Part shown: piece after piece, positions 1 through 10,082 of the stretch | How positions within the stretch are numbered: position 1 is the first letter of the stretch | Layout: each line of letters opens with the position of its first letter | Assembly: GCF_040567655.1 (NCBI RefSeq) | Contig: NZ_JBEXAC010000002.1 | Location: 2,232,001 to 2,296,000 of the forward strand | Length of the DNA: 64,000 bases | Origin: Chitinophaga sp. H8 | GTDB lineage: Bacteria > Bacteroidota > Bacteroidia > Chitinophagales > Chitinophagaceae | Direction of reading: 5' to 3' | Notes under the pieces: model-generated | Told to the model about the DNA's origin: nothing | Database searches by the model: none | What the model saw: only the letters and a program-made list of their open reading frames with translations | Program-made: the position numbers and the translations under genes

Positions 1-1
1 A

Positions 2-610
2 GTCCATCAGGAGGATGTCCATTGGTGGAATCAGATGAGGGCGGGGGATATGGAAGCCCTTGAAAGACTCTACGCGCAATATGTACAGGAGCTTTTTTCT
101 TACGGGAGTCATTATACCAAAGATGACGCATTACTGAAAGATTGTATTCATGATGTGTTTGTCATTTTAATCAGAAGACACCGACATCTCTCAGCCACCA
201 ATAACGTAAAGCTGTATCTCTTCAAAATGCTCCGGCATGAAATATTCAGGGCAGTAAAGAAAGAAAAGAAAACAGCAGCGGAGTTCTCTATTGATTTCAC
301 CACTACTACCGTACCGGTGTTGCCAGCCGGACAAGGACCGGAAGATGCAGAACATTATCACCAACAGGCGGCGGTGCTACAACAGTTGCTGCAAAGGCTT
401 TCTGCCCGGCAGCTGGAGGCAATTTACCTGCGATTTAATAAGGGGCTGGGATATGAGGAGATTTCGGCTTTAATGGAAATCGACAATCAGTCGGCCCGTG
501 CCCTGGTATCCCGGACCATCAAAAAAATGAGGGAAGAGGCGGATGGAAACCGTATACTGCCTGTTTCTCTATTTATATTCAACTTGTTATATATTATCAG
601 GAATACCTGA
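2..610 (+). CDS. ECF-type RNA polymerase sigma factor (5' end outside window)
   Basis: Sigma-70 family factor of the extracytoplasmic-function class, which would direct RNA polymerase to the promoters of the uptake operon downstream. Region 2 is followed, after an acidic linker, by a region 4 helix-turn-helix (from LSARQLEAIYLRF through SARALVSRTIKKMREE). The first internal ATG is at 35, but the frame stays open to the left edge and encodes QEDVHWWNQMRAGD, the usual start of region 2 in this family, so the true start lies outside the window and the protein is 5'-truncated here. The FecR gene that follows is the expected anti-sigma partner. The short hydrophobic C-terminal tail is unusual and of unknown meaning. 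Confidence 0.9.
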   Translation, partial: VHQEDVHWWNQMRAGDMEALERLYAQYVQELFSYGSHYTKDDALLKDCIHDVFVILIRRHRHLSATNNVKLYLFKMLRHEIFRAVKKEKKTAAEFSIDFTTTTVPVLPAGQGPEDAEHYHQQAAVLQQLLQRLSARQLEAIYLRFNKGLGYEEISALMEIDNQSARALVSRTIKKMREEADGNRILPVSLFIFNLLYIIRNT

Positions 611-745
611 TCTCTCTTTGTTATCCATCCTGTCAAAACTTTTTTTTAAAATTCTTTGTAATTGTTGTCTACAAAAAGGCGATGGCATCCTTATTAAGGA
701 GAAAGCGGGAAAGTACCCGGTCAACCAGCCAGCCATTAACGGTGT

Positions 746-1939
746 ATGAATATGGAGCAACCAACCAGTATGGATAAGTATGCCAGCTACAGTGTGGAAA
801 GTTATCTGGAAGATGACAGATTCATTCAATGGGTTATTATGCCCGATGAAGCAGGGGAGGCGTATTGGCAGCAGGTGATGCACCTGTATCCTGCCCAGGA
901 ACCCAATTTCCGTGCTGCCCGTCATTTTTTAATGCAGCTGCGGATACAGGACCGTTTCCTGTCAGACACTGCCGTAGCAGCCCTGAGCGCCCGCATATGG
1001 GAAAGTGCCCGCAAGCAGCCGTTAATAGTGCCTTTCATCCGTAAGTATGCTGCAGCCGTATTATTATTGATAGCTGCAACAGGCGTTTGTTATTATTTTC
1101 TGGGTCCTGGTAAAATACCCACCGGGGCAGCCGCCTGGAAAGCCGGGAAGCAAGACAGTGCTTTCCTGGTGCTGGGCAATGGAAAGAAAATTGCCCTGGA
1201 TAGCACCGACCATATCATCCATTACCTCGGTAATAAAGTAGTTATAAACCAGGATACCATTAAAGTAGGCACAACAGCCAGCACGGCTGCGATGGCAATG
1301 AATGAACTGATAGTGCCGGATGGCAGGATCCAGCAACTGGAACTGCCAGATGGTACTTCCGTTTGGGTAAAAGCCCGCAGCCGGCTCCGCTGGCCGGAAA
1401 CATTTGCTGCCGGCAAGCGGGAGGTGAGCCTGCAGGGAGAAGCCTATTTTGAAGTAGCGCAAAACAGCACACAACCTTTTGCGGTAAGTACCAACAACTA
1501 CCGTATAGATGTACTGGGCACAGGTTTCAATGTAGCCACTGCCAAATCAAAAACAGCCTTTGAAGCCATTCTCGAAACCGGAAAGATTGCCATTACCGGA
1601 TTGCAGGAAAACAGTACCCCCATCATACTGAAACCCGGACAACGGGCCGCATTGAATCCCGCAGGTACTGCCCTGGAAATTACAGCTGTAAATACTGCGT
1701 TGTACACCTCTTGGCGTTCCGGATTATTGTTGTTTGAACATAAAAGTCTGCAGGAAGTAATGGAAGACCTGCGGGATTATTATCACGTAAGATTTGATAT
1801 TCAGGACCCGGCACTGGCAGCATTGCCTATCTCCGGGAAACTGACACTCACCACAGATATTCAGGAAGTAATGAAAGTAGTAGCAACTGTAGCAGAGGTC
1901 CAATTTACTATAGCCGACGACGTCATCCGTATTTATTAA
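746..1939 (+). CDS. FecR-family anti-sigma factor
   Basis: Inner-membrane regulator that senses the state of an outer-membrane TonB receptor and controls the paired ECF sigma factor. An N-terminal cytoplasmic region (about 1-100) is followed by one membrane span (about 101-119, AAAVLLLIAATGVCYYFLG), a periplasmic FecR domain (about 185-290, including LPDGTSVWVKARSRLRWP and GEAYFEVAQN) and a C-terminal DUF4974-like STN-related domain (about 325-397). 397 residues is normal for Bacteroidota FecR proteins. It lies between the sigma factor and an STN-containing SusC, the standard order of such systems. The ATG at 746 is followed by a second possible ATG two codons later. Confidence 0.93.
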   Translation: MNMEQPTSMDKYASYSVESYLEDDRFIQWVIMPDEAGEAYWQQVMHLYPAQEPNFRAARHFLMQLRIQDRFLSDTAVAALSARIWESARKQPLIVPFIRKYAAAVLLLIAATGVCYYFLGPGKIPTGAAAWKAGKQDSAFLVLGNGKKIALDSTDHIIHYLGNKVVINQDTIKVGTTASTAAMAMNELIVPDGRIQQLELPDGTSVWVKARSRLRWPETFAAGKREVSLQGEAYFEVAQNSTQPFAVSTNNYRIDVLGTGFNVATAKSKTAFEAILETGKIAITGLQENSTPIILKPGQRAALNPAGTALEITAVNTALYTSWRSGLLLFEHKSLQEVMEDLRDYYHVRFDIQDPALAALPISGKLTLTTDIQEVMKVVATVAEVQFTIADDVIRIY

Positions 1940-2015
1940 TCACACTTTTATCAGCAGGAACATTTTAACATCAGCATACCAGTAGCAACAAAAACCAAAA
2001 TTTAAAACGCGATCT

Positions 2016-5000
2016 ATGGACGAAAGAATTTTCGTGCTCGCCCTTCTGCGTAGAAGGGAATCAAAACCAACCATTTTTAAAAAAGCAGCACTCACCAGTT
2101 TTTTGATGTTGCTCTTGATGAGCGCCTGGGCACAGGTAAAACAGCCTGCCCTCTCCTTCCGCAACGCACCGTTGAAAAAAGTAATAGCCGCCATTGAAGA
2201 ACGTTCCGGTTATGTTTTTATCTATTCCGATTCCAGAGTAGACCTGGGCAGGAAAGTGTCTTTGGAAACAACTGCCACGAATATCCGGGAGATATTGCAG
2301 CAACTGTTCAGCCAGTCGGCAGATACCTTTTCCATCATGGGCAAACAGGTGATCCTACAACGTAAAAAAAGCAGGGGAGATAATACCCATATCGCTGATG
2401 GAGAAGCAGTCACAATTACAGTAGCCGGCATTGTTACAGGCAGCGATGGTACGCCGCTGATAGGGGTGTCTGTAGGGGAAAAAGGTACCAGAAATGGCGC
2501 CATTACGGATGCTAAAGGGGCTTATCATCTCCATGTTGCACCTGATGCAGCATTGGAATTCAGCTACCTGGGCTACGAAAGAAAAATGCTCCGTGCAGGT
2601 ACTGTCGATACACGCATGGACATTATCCTGGAAGGCTCCAAAACCTCCCTGAAAGATGTAGTGGTAGTAGGATACGGTACAGAAAAAAGAGAGAAGATCA
2701 CCTCAGCGATCAGTACTGTTTCCGGTAAAGAGCTGCAGAACCGTGCTGCGGTTAGTATTGAAACCATGCTGCAGGGCAAGGTGCCGGGGCTGATGATCAT
2801 CAATAATACCGGTGCCACCGGTGTGGCCAATATGTTTATGGTGAGAGGGATTGCAGCAGTGGCGAGGGAAGTGAACAGCAACGTGGTAAGTCCGCCGCTG
2901 TTTGTAATAGACGGGGTGCCTATGATCCAGGAAGTATACCCTTCCGGAGAAGTACCAGGCCCATTGAACAGCCTCCTGGCCGGATTAAACCCGTATGATA
3001 TTGAATCCATCGATATCATGAAAGATGCATCCGCCGGTGCTATTTATGGTTCCCGTGCAGCCAATGGCGTGATCTTTATCAACACCAAAAGAGGACGGGT
3101 AGGAAAACCTATCGTAAGCATTGATGCTAAAACATATATCTCTACCTACCCTTCCCTGATAGAAACATTGGGTGGGGCAGCAGAACGCCGGATGAAGATA
3201 GATCTGTGGCGCAAGTATGAATCTGAAGCCAATAGAAATGCGCAGGGCCTGCCAATGGAATTGTCAGACAGCCTGAACAGCTTTTATAATAATTCTACCG
3301 ACTGGCAGAAACTGTTGTATCGTAACGGGATCACCAATGAAGTGAATATGTCTGTAAGCGGTGGTAATGATAAAAATACCTACCGCCTGGGGGCAGGTTA
3401 TTCCAATTCACAAGGTATTATTGTGGGAACCGGTTTTAAACGTTATTCCCTCAACTTTACCGGCAGCTACTTGCCCATACGCGGACTAAATATCAATTCC
3501 AATATCCTGTTAAGCCAAACCGATCAAAGCCGGGGAAAGGGGAGTGCTATCGATGATCTGGGTGTAGGGAAAGATTATTATTCTTCCCTGCTGCCATCCC
3601 CTTCTTCCTCTTTCTTTACCCCATTTACCGATACGTATAAAAACCGCACCGATCAGAACCTGAAACGTTCTGCACAGGTAATGCTGGGAGGTGCCTATGA
3701 TATAACTTCCTTTCTGACCCTTAATTCTCAGGTGTCCGTCAATTATCTCATGGCGAAACGCCGCACTTTTACGCCTTCTGCACTGAACAATAACAAAGGG
3801 GCATCCGCATCTTCCTATTTTGAAGAAAGGCTGAATCTGCTGAATGAAAACTTTATCCGTTTGCATCACACCTTTGGCGGGCAACATACCTTTAACCTGG
3901 TAGCAGGTAATACCGTGAATACTGAAAAGACGGAAGCACTGAATGGAATGGGGAAAAACGGTCCTTCCGATGTAGTACAGGTGATCGATGGATATCCGCA
4001 AAATAATATCTCCTTAAAGGGCACCTACAATTCTTTTGGACTGCTTTCCTACTACAGCCGTCTTACCTATGATTACGATGCTAAATATATCATGAACCTT
4101 TCCTGGCGTGCAGATGGTTCTTCCAAATTCGGTGCACAGAACCGCTGGGGGTATTTTCCTGCAATATCCGGTGCCTGGCTGTTTACCAAGGAACATTTTA
4201 TGGAACATGCCTTCGGCAAGTGGCTCAACTTTGGTAAGCTGCGGGCAGGATGGGGTAAAGCAGGTAAGCAATATGATGATTATTACCTGGCAGTAGGCCA
4301 GTATAATGTGGGTAGTTCTCCCACAGGTACTACTTATGGTGGCGTTCCTATTATCCGCCCCAATTACGAAGGGGCTAATGGTATCCCACTGCCCAACCTG
4401 GGCTGGGAACAGACTACAGATTACAACCTTGGGCTGGACTTAGAGTTGTTTAACGGCAGGGCTACTTTCAGCTATGATTATTACTGGAAACGTTCAGACA
4501 ACTTCCTCTTCGATAATCCTTTGCCAGCTTCTGCCGGCTATGCCATGACGAAAATCAATGGCGGCAGTTTACTGAACTATGGTATGGAATGGGCCGTCAA
4601 CCTTTTCCTGATGCCTGCAGAGCGTAAGTTCCAGTGGAACATCAGCGCCAATGCTTCCTTCAATAAAAATGTCCTACTCCGGCTACCTGATAATGGCCGC
4701 AATATTGTGCGTACCAAAACACCTGATAACATGCGCTTTGCCAATGGGAACGTATTGCAGGTGGGCCGCCCCTTAAATGGTTTTTACCTGTATGAATCAA
4801 GAGGAGTATACCGTAAGCCTGGCGATGTGCCGGTAAATCCTTTTAACGGGGAAGCACTCGAACAATTGGCCAACAGCGCCTTGTACCAGACAGGAGATAT
4901 CTGGCTGGTAGACCAGGATCACGACTATGTACTGGACCCATTGTACGACCGGGTATACAAAGGCAATCCTTATCCTCAACTGTATGGTGGGTTTTCCAAT

Positions 5001-5525
5001 ACATTCCGTTATGGCGGGTTTACCTTTTATACTTTCTTCACGTATATGCTTAACCGTAAAGTGTATAATGATGTATTGCGGAACCGTATTGCCAGCATAG
5101 ACTGGAAAACAGCTACCGGCACAGCACCGCGGAATACACCTATTGTCAATAATATAGATTTCTGGAGCCCGGAGAATCCCAATGGTACTTATCCCATCCT
5201 GAACCCCCGCCGCTCCAATAATTTTGATTACGATATTAATGGCGCCTCTCCCGGCAACTATGGCGCTGCGGATTCGGACCTGTTTCTGGAAGATGGCAGT
5301 TTTTTACGCCTCAAAACAGTTACCCTTTCGTACGACTTCAATAATGACTGGCTCCGCAAAATTAAAATGCGCCGTATCCGTGCTTATATAACCCTGGAAA
5401 ATGTGTTTATGCTGCAGAAGTATTCCGGAGTAGACGCGGAGATTGTGGATGCACTGGGTTTTGACCGTGGTAGCGGTTATCCTACACCCCGGAATTTTAG
5501 TGCTGGTTTTAATGTTGAATTTTAA
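2016..5525 (+). CDS. SusC/RagA-family TonB-linked outer-membrane receptor with STN signalling domain
   Basis: TonB-dependent transporter that with SusD imports an oligomeric ligand across the outer membrane. Order of parts: signal sequence (hydrophobic 24-38, ending AWAQ), STN domain (about 46-115) that contacts FecR, carboxypeptidase-regulatory-like domain (about 136-207), TonB-box-like segment DVVVVGYGT (214-222), plug (about 230-345), then a beta-barrel ending in the aromatic terminus SAGFNVEF. The length of 1169 residues fits STN-bearing SusC proteins. The STN domain together with upstream sigma/FecR marks a signalling transporter, so ligand binding probably induces its own operon. The substrate cannot be told from sequence; no degradative enzyme is encoded nearby. 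Confidence 0.95.
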   Translation: MDERIFVLALLRRRESKPTIFKKAALTSFLMLLLMSAWAQVKQPALSFRNAPLKKVIAAIEERSGYVFIYSDSRVDLGRKVSLETTATNIREILQQLFSQSADTFSIMGKQVILQRKKSRGDNTHIADGEAVTITVAGIVTGSDGTPLIGVSVGEKGTRNGAITDAKGAYHLHVAPDAALEFSYLGYERKMLRAGTVDTRMDIILEGSKTSLKDVVVVGYGTEKREKITSAISTVSGKELQNRAAVSIETMLQGKVPGLMIINNTGATGVANMFMVRGIAAVAREVNSNVVSPPLFVIDGVPMIQEVYPSGEVPGPLNSLLAGLNPYDIESIDIMKDASAGAIYGSRAANGVIFINTKRGRVGKPIVSIDAKTYISTYPSLIETLGGAAERRMKIDLWRKYESEANRNAQGLPMELSDSLNSFYNNSTDWQKLLYRNGITNEVNMSVSGGNDKNTYRLGAGYSNSQGIIVGTGFKRYSLNFTGSYLPIRGLNINSNILLSQTDQSRGKGSAIDDLGVGKDYYSSLLPSPSSSFFTPFTDTYKNRTDQNLKRSAQVMLGGAYDITSFLTLNSQVSVNYLMAKRRTFTPSALNNNKGASASSYFEERLNLLNENFIRLHHTFGGQHTFNLVAGNTVNTEKTEALNGMGKNGPSDVVQVIDGYPQNNISLKGTYNSFGLLSYYSRLTYDYDAKYIMNLSWRADGSSKFGAQNRWGYFPAISGAWLFTKEHFMEHAFGKWLNFGKLRAGWGKAGKQYDDYYLAVGQYNVGSSPTGTTYGGVPIIRPNYEGANGIPLPNLGWEQTTDYNLGLDLELFNGRATFSYDYYWKRSDNFLFDNPLPASAGYAMTKINGGSLLNYGMEWAVNLFLMPAERKFQWNISANASFNKNVLLRLPDNGRNIVRTKTPDNMRFANGNVLQVGRPLNGFYLYESRGVYRKPGDVPVNPFNGEALEQLANSALYQTGDIWLVDQDHDYVLDPLYDRVYKGNPYPQLYGGFSNTFRYGGFTFYTFFTYMLNRKVYNDVLRNRIASIDWKTATGTAPRNTPIVNNIDFWSPENPNGTYPILNPRRSNNFDYDINGASPGNYGAADSDLFLEDGSFLRLKTVTLSYDFNNDWLRKIKMRRIRAYITLENVFMLQKYSGVDAEIVDALGFDRGSGYPTPRNFSAGFNVEF

Positions 5526-5536
5526 AAAACTGGAAA

Positions 5537-6961
5537 ATGCGCTTACTAAAACAAATCAAAATAGGGATACTCGCAGGGATATGCATGATCAGTTATTCCT
5601 GTAGTAAGATCCTGGATCAGGAGATCATCCAGAACCCGGTATCCATAAATGCCTGGGAAAATCCTGCTGATGCAGAGAAAGAAGTAGCTGCGGCATATGA
5701 TCTGCTGCGTACGGCTGTATCTAATGATTACCTGCTTTTTAAAGCAGGCGATATCCGTGCCTATGATTACCTGAATGGCTCCTTTGGCAGCTTGTGGGCT
5801 TATTATAATGACAAAAGTCTTTTATTGTATTCTTCTGCCATGTCCGACTGGTCTAACTTCTATAAAGTGATCAGCCAATGCAACCTGATCCTTGAAAAGA
5901 TAGAAGGGATTGATCAAAGTAAATGGTCAGGTAATTTAAAGGATCGGTATGCAGGGGAAACCCATTTTATCCGGGCCTTCTCTTATTTCCTGATGATACG
6001 GCTGTGGGGAGATGTTCCCTTACAGTTGCAGGCTTTTAATACGGAGTTTATTTCCGGGGAAAAAGTAGAAAAAGTAGCCACCGTGATCTTTGAAGATCTG
6101 CAGTATGCAGCAGAACACCTGCAATGGGAATATAGTGTGGCAGAGCGGGGTATCCGTGCTACCAAAGGCGCTGCGCTCACGATCACTGCGCATGCAAAAG
6201 CCTGGTTTAAAGATTATGCTGCCTGTGAAGCCGCCTGTGCCAAAGTGATCAATGAAGGTCCCTACAAGCTGGTGCAGGACACTGCCAAATTCATGAGCAT
6301 CTTTATCGGCAAATCAGAAGAAGGTATCTTTGAGCTGAACTACAGCTTTGCTGAAAAAGAACTGGACCCACTGGGCTCTATCGGAAAGATCACCCTGCCA
6401 GATCCGTATTACCGTAACAATTATGGTTATATGCTGGCTTGCCCGCCTGAGGGCGTAAAAGCGGCCTTGTTTCCCGAAGGTAAACCCGACAGACGCAAAG
6501 ACTACTGGTTTGTAGCATCTACCTGGAATACTACTAATACTTCCCTGGGTAAGTACCGTACCCTGGCAGCAGGGCAGGATACTGCCAGCGGCAAGATCAA
6601 TGAATCCAATATCATCATTACCCGCCTGGCAGATGTGGTGCTGCTGCATGCAGAAGCATTGGCAGCCCTGGGCAGGAATGCAGATGCTGTAGTGGAAGTG
6701 AATAAGGTACGCAAGCGTGCGGCTGCGCCACTGTATAACGGTAATGGCAGTATTAAAGATACGATCCTGGCAGAGCGGAGGATAGAACTGACTGGAGAAG
6801 GACATCGTTTCTTTGACCTGGTACGCACCGGACAGTTGCCTAAGTTCCAGCCTAATATCAGTGCGGCTGATTTTCAAAAAGGCGCCTGGCTGCTGCCTAT
6901 AAAACCCGAAATAGTGGCCAACAGCAATGGTACCATTGTGCAGAACGAATTCTGGAAATAA
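5537..6961 (+). CDS. RagB/SusD-family surface lipoprotein
   Basis: Ligand-binding lid partner of the preceding SusC, 11 bp downstream. The signal peptide ends in a lipobox, SYSC, with Cys22 as the lipidated residue. The N-terminal SusD domain is visible as a long stretch of TPR-like helices (for example FIRAFSYFLMIRLWGDVPL), and the C-terminal half has the family signatures RLADVVLLHAEALAALG, ERRIELTGEGHRFFDLVRTG and WLLPIKPEIVANS. Length is 474 residues, typical for the family. Transcription almost certainly continues from susC. Confidence 0.95.
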   Translation: MRLLKQIKIGILAGICMISYSCSKILDQEIIQNPVSINAWENPADAEKEVAAAYDLLRTAVSNDYLLFKAGDIRAYDYLNGSFGSLWAYYNDKSLLLYSSAMSDWSNFYKVISQCNLILEKIEGIDQSKWSGNLKDRYAGETHFIRAFSYFLMIRLWGDVPLQLQAFNTEFISGEKVEKVATVIFEDLQYAAEHLQWEYSVAERGIRATKGAALTITAHAKAWFKDYAACEAACAKVINEGPYKLVQDTAKFMSIFIGKSEEGIFELNYSFAEKELDPLGSIGKITLPDPYYRNNYGYMLACPPEGVKAALFPEGKPDRRKDYWFVASTWNTTNTSLGKYRTLAAGQDTASGKINESNIIITRLADVVLLHAEALAALGRNADAVVEVNKVRKRAAAPLYNGNGSIKDTILAERRIELTGEGHRFFDLVRTGQLPKFQPNISAADFQKGAWLLPIKPEIVANSNGTIVQNEFWK

Positions 6962-6978
6962 ACTTAAAACAACCTGGT

Positions 6979-7617
6979 ATGAAAAAGATACTCATTATAT
7001 GCCTGCTGGCACTTGGCTGCATCTGCTGTCGTAAGGAATATTATGTGGACGGCGGCCACAGCGGACAACCTGAATGGCAAACAAAACAAAGCGCTTATGA
7101 ATTTATGCAGGGCAACGGCGACAAACTGTTTGACTCCTTGGTAAAGATCATTGACCTCACCGGGATGAAAGCAGAAGTAGAGAAAGATGGGATTACGCTC
7201 TTTGCTGTTACCAATGCTGCCGTGATGCGCTATCAAACCTATGTAAGAACAGGAAGGATCAGCACTTCCCTCAGTAATCCGAAACCACTGGAAGAGATCA
7301 GTAAGGATACCCTGCGCTGGTTGGTGCAGCGCCTCATCATCCCGGCCAATAAGATCTCCCTGGAACAGGCACTCAAAGAAGGTGAAAAATCCTATTTCAG
7401 CCTGGGGGGCGACAGTGTATTCCTGTCGGCCGAAAAACAGGCTTTTGAAGGGGTACAGGGCATGGGGGCGCCACTGCTGTTTTATGAACATCCTAAAACC
7501 GTACGGGACACGGTAGCCTACCGGATCCAAATGCAAACACACAACCTGGTAACCCGCAATGCGATGATTCATGTATTGCATACCAGCGCTTCTTTCTTTA
7601 ACGGCATAAAAAAATAA
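6979..7617 (+). CDS. Fasciclin-domain-like lipoprotein
   Basis: A lipoprotein signal is seen at the N-terminus (hydrophobic stretch followed by Cys14/16/17). The remainder has the features of a fasciclin (FAS1) domain: DGITLFAVTNAAV near residues 73-85, the helix region leading to LVQRLIIPANKISLEQAL, and the terminal RNAMIHVLHTSASFF resembling the conserved 'GVIHVID' strand. FAS1 lipoproteins often follow SusCD pairs in Chitinophagaceae and are thought to be accessory surface adhesion or binding proteins. It lies 17 bp after susD and in the same direction, so probably in the same transcript. The call rests on motif recognition, not a profile search. Confidence 0.7.
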   Translation: MKKILIICLLALGCICCRKEYYVDGGHSGQPEWQTKQSAYEFMQGNGDKLFDSLVKIIDLTGMKAEVEKDGITLFAVTNAAVMRYQTYVRTGRISTSLSNPKPLEEISKDTLRWLVQRLIIPANKISLEQALKEGEKSYFSLGGDSVFLSAEKQAFEGVQGMGAPLLFYEHPKTVRDTVAYRIQMQTHNLVTRNAMIHVLHTSASFFNGIKK

Positions 7618-7620
7618 GAC

Positions 7621-8538
7621 ATGCGGAATAGGAAATATATCATGATTGTACTGTGCGCCGGCTTTTTATTGTCTGCCTGTTATAAATACAAGGGAAATGA
7701 TGGTTATCTCAGCGATCTGGTAGAATACCCGTCTATCAATCTTACGGCCAACCTGGGCGAAACATTTGTCAGCGATCCTATGCAGGTAGACGGCTCTACC
7801 CGGCCGCTGGAATTTTCGATTGCCGGGATATATGATGCCGACAGGAATCCGGTGGCGCTTCTATCCAAAGAAGTAGACACCAAAATATGGGCACTGCCTT
7901 ATACTGGCACAGAAGAAACCCTGGCAGAAATGCAGGCTAAAACCATAGCGGTGAAAAGACGGGTACTGGATATTGATACGCTCAGCGGCAGTCTGGTAGT
8001 ATACCCCGAAGCAGCTGGCCTGAATATCCCCACCGGCAAAACCTTTTATGTGGATGTAGCTGTAACGAACGGGGGAGGACAAAGGATCGTGAAAAATGCT
8101 GCTGCGCTTACCTTTACGGATAATAAAGAATCGTTTATCAGTCAGGCCTATTTGAACGAAGGAGATGCCGACTTTAAGCTGGAGGCGAAATTTAAACGCC
8201 TGGGAGATGGCAATAAGCTGATTGTACGCTATGTAAACAGCAAGGATGAACCTTATGACCCTGCCATTTTTCAGCCGGTTCCTCCCACGCAATATGAGCC
8301 ATTCCCTTCCTTGTATAAGCTGCCTGGTGGTAATCCTTTAAAGAAAGAACAGCTGAACGACCGGGTGGAAATGGACGTGTATTATCCTATACCTGCTTCG
8401 GGTAATAAACGGGATGTATATCGTATTACTTCCATCATGGCAGGAGAAATCGACGGCAAGTACCTGGAAATAGGAATGCGTTGGGGCATCTACGTAGGTG
8501 GAACCTGGGAGATAAAATATATTATTGATAAAAAATAA
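7621..8538 (+). CDS. SusD-associated surface lipoprotein, possibly DUF5007-type
   Basis: Last gene of the SusCD operon, beginning 3 bp after the fasciclin-like gene. The signal peptide ends in LLSAC (Cys20), so it is a predicted outer-membrane lipoprotein. The 305-residue body is rich in beta-strand-like segments, with a C-terminal part (EIDGKYLEIGMRWGIYVGGTWEIKY) that resembles proteins annotated as DUF5007/DUF1735-like in Bacteroidota; I cannot confirm the family without a search. In comparable loci such third and fourth lipoproteins help capture the ligand at the surface. No catalytic motif was seen. Confidence 0.6.
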   Translation: MRNRKYIMIVLCAGFLLSACYKYKGNDGYLSDLVEYPSINLTANLGETFVSDPMQVDGSTRPLEFSIAGIYDADRNPVALLSKEVDTKIWALPYTGTEETLAEMQAKTIAVKRRVLDIDTLSGSLVVYPEAAGLNIPTGKTFYVDVAVTNGGGQRIVKNAAALTFTDNKESFISQAYLNEGDADFKLEAKFKRLGDGNKLIVRYVNSKDEPYDPAIFQPVPPTQYEPFPSLYKLPGGNPLKKEQLNDRVEMDVYYPIPASGNKRDVYRITSIMAGEIDGKYLEIGMRWGIYVGGTWEIKYIIDKK

Positions 8539-8561
8539 CGGCTTTATCAGTAATACAGATG

Positions 8562-8596
8562 AAAAAAGGTGTACCGGTTGAGGGTACACCTTTTTT
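8562..8596. terminator. Bidirectional rho-independent terminator
   Basis: A 14-bp perfect stem (AAAAAAGGTGTACC at 8562-8575 against its complement at 8583-8596) with a 7-nt loop, A-rich on the left and T-rich on the right. It works on both strands and separates the SusCD operon from the convergent tyrS gene ending at 8615. Confidence 0.92.
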
Positions 8597-8614
8597 ATAT
8601 CAGTTTACGCTGGC

Positions 8615-9898
8615 TCAGATGGTTTTTACCAGGTAGTAATTCTTTTTTCCTTTCTGGAACAGGATGTATTTACCATTCAGCAGCAGGCTGGTATCCACCA
8701 GTTGTTCAATGCTGCCAACTTTGTTCTTATTGATACTTACACCACCACCCTGTACATTTTTGCGGGCTTCACTTTTGCTGGGGAAAATCCCGTGTTCTGC
8801 CAGGAAGCTCACTACATCTTTGCCGGTTTCCAGCTCACTCATAGAAATTTCTACCTGTGGCACTCCTTCCATAACGTCCAGCAGCTGTGCTTCTGTAAGC
8901 GATTGTAATACTTCTGCCGTATCATTTCTGAACAGCAGTTCAGAAGCTTTCACTGCAAACTCGTAATCTTTTTCGCTGTGGATAAAGCAGGTTAATTCTT
9001 TAGCCAGGCGTTTCTGCAATAGGCGTTGTTCCGGTGCAGCACGGTGTTGTGTAATCAGTTCGCTGATCGTAGTCTCCTCCAGGAAGGTGAAGATCTTGAT
9101 ATAACTCTCTGCATCGATATCGGAAGTGTTGAGCCAGAACTGGTAGAATGCGTAAGGCGAAGTACGTTTAGGATCCAGCCATACTGCACCGGCTTCTGTT
9201 TTACCAAATTTGGTACCATCCGCTTTTTTGATCAGCGGGCAGGTAAAGGCAAATGCTTCTCCACCGGCTTTACGGCGGATCAATTCGGTACCAGTTACAA
9301 TATTGCCCCACTGGTCGGAGCCACCCATTTGCAGCTTACAGTTTTTGGCAGTATATAAATGGAAGAAATCGTATCCCTGAATCAGCTGATAGGTAAATTC
9401 TGTAAAAGACATACCGTTATCCCCTTCCAGACGTTTGCGTACAGAGTCTTTCGACATCATGTAGTTAACGGTAATATGTTTGCCGGTTTCGCGGATGAAG
9501 TCCAGGAAAGAAATGTTGCGGAACCAGTCGATATTGTTCACCATTTCTGCCGCATTGGGTTTGGTGGTGTCAAAGTCCAGGAAACGTTGCAGCTGTGCTT
9601 TCATCCCATCCAGGTTGCGTTGTATGGTGTCGAGGTCCAGCATTTTTCTTTCATCTGCCTTAAAGGAAGGATCGCCTACCATACCGGTAGCACCACCTAC
9701 CAGCGCCAATGGCTTGTGCCCGGCTTTTTGCAGGTGTACCAACAGTAATACCGGTACCAGGTGTCCTATATGCAGTGAGTCTGCAGTAGGATCAAATCCT
9801 ACATAGGCTGTAGTCATTTCTTTCAATAACTGCTCTTCCGTTCCAGGCATCATATCCTGCACCATCCCACGCCAGCGTAGTTCTTCTATCAGGTTCAT
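8615..9898 (-). CDS. tyrS: Tyrosine--tRNA ligase
   Basis: Charges tRNA-Tyr with tyrosine. Class I features are clear: the Rossmann-fold start [16 protein letters not shown] (HIGH motif), tyrosine-pocket region [11 protein letters not shown] and GGSDQWGN, and the KMSKS-equivalent KFGKT. The C-terminal part ([18 protein letters not shown]) is the S4-like RNA-binding domain. 427 residues matches bacterial TyrRS. It is a single gene converging on the SusCD operon and has a Bacteroidota-type -7 box TAGCTTTG about 20 nt ahead of the start codon. Confidence 0.97.
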   Translation of the reverse strand: MNLIEELRWRGMVQDMMPGTEEQLLKEMTTAYVGFDPTADSLHIGHLVPVLLLVHLQKAGHKPLALVGGATGMVGDPSFKADERKMLDLDTIQRNLDGMKAQLQRFLDFDTTKPNAAEMVNNIDWFRNISFLDFIRETGKHITVNYMMSKDSVRKRLEGDNGMSFTEFTYQLIQGYDFFHLYTAKNCKLQMGGSDQWGNIVTGTELIRRKAGGEAFAFTCPLIKKADGTKFGKTEAGAVWLDPKRTSPYAFYQFWLNTSDIDAESYIKIFTFLEETTISELITQHRAAPEQRLLQKRLAKELTCFIHSEKDYEFAVKASELLFRNDTAEVLQSLTEAQLLDVMEGVPQVEISMSELETGKDVVSFLAEHGIFPSKSEARKNVQGGGVSINKNKVGSIEQLVDTSLLLNGKYILFQKGKKNYYLVKTI

Positions 9899-9918
9899 GA
9901 TCTATTTAAAAATTTGTG

Positions 9919-9926
9919 CAAAGCTA
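9919..9926 (-). promoter_or_regulatory. -7 promoter box of tyrS
   Basis: TAGCTTTG on the minus strand matches the Bacteroidota TAnnTTTG -7 consensus and lies about 20 nt upstream of the tyrS ATG, leaving a very short leader. No clear -33 box was identified. Confidence 0.5.
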
Positions 9927-9936
9927 GTAAAAAAAG

Positions 9937-10057
9937 AGCTATTAGCTGTTAGCCATTAGCTTTTAGCCTTGCCCTCCGCCACGCTGGCATTATCCTTGTG
10001 CTTTAATCAAAGCATCATCATTCGCTGCATTTAGCTAAAAGCTAACAGCTAATAGCT
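9937..10057. repeat. TTAGCTNT palindromic intergenic element, copy A
   Basis: An inverted repeat built from degenerate 7-8-mers (AGCTATTAGCTGTTAGC...). The left arm is 9937-9968 and the right arm 10030-10057; the right arm equals the complement of the left except that one unit is missing. The spacer holds the shared motif CGCTGCATT (10023-10031). It lies between the divergent genes tyrS and hscA, upstream of the hscA start. Related copies are at 13406, 24710 and 34534. Confidence 0.8.
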
Positions 10058-10082
10058 ACCTTTACTACTCAAAATATTGCTT

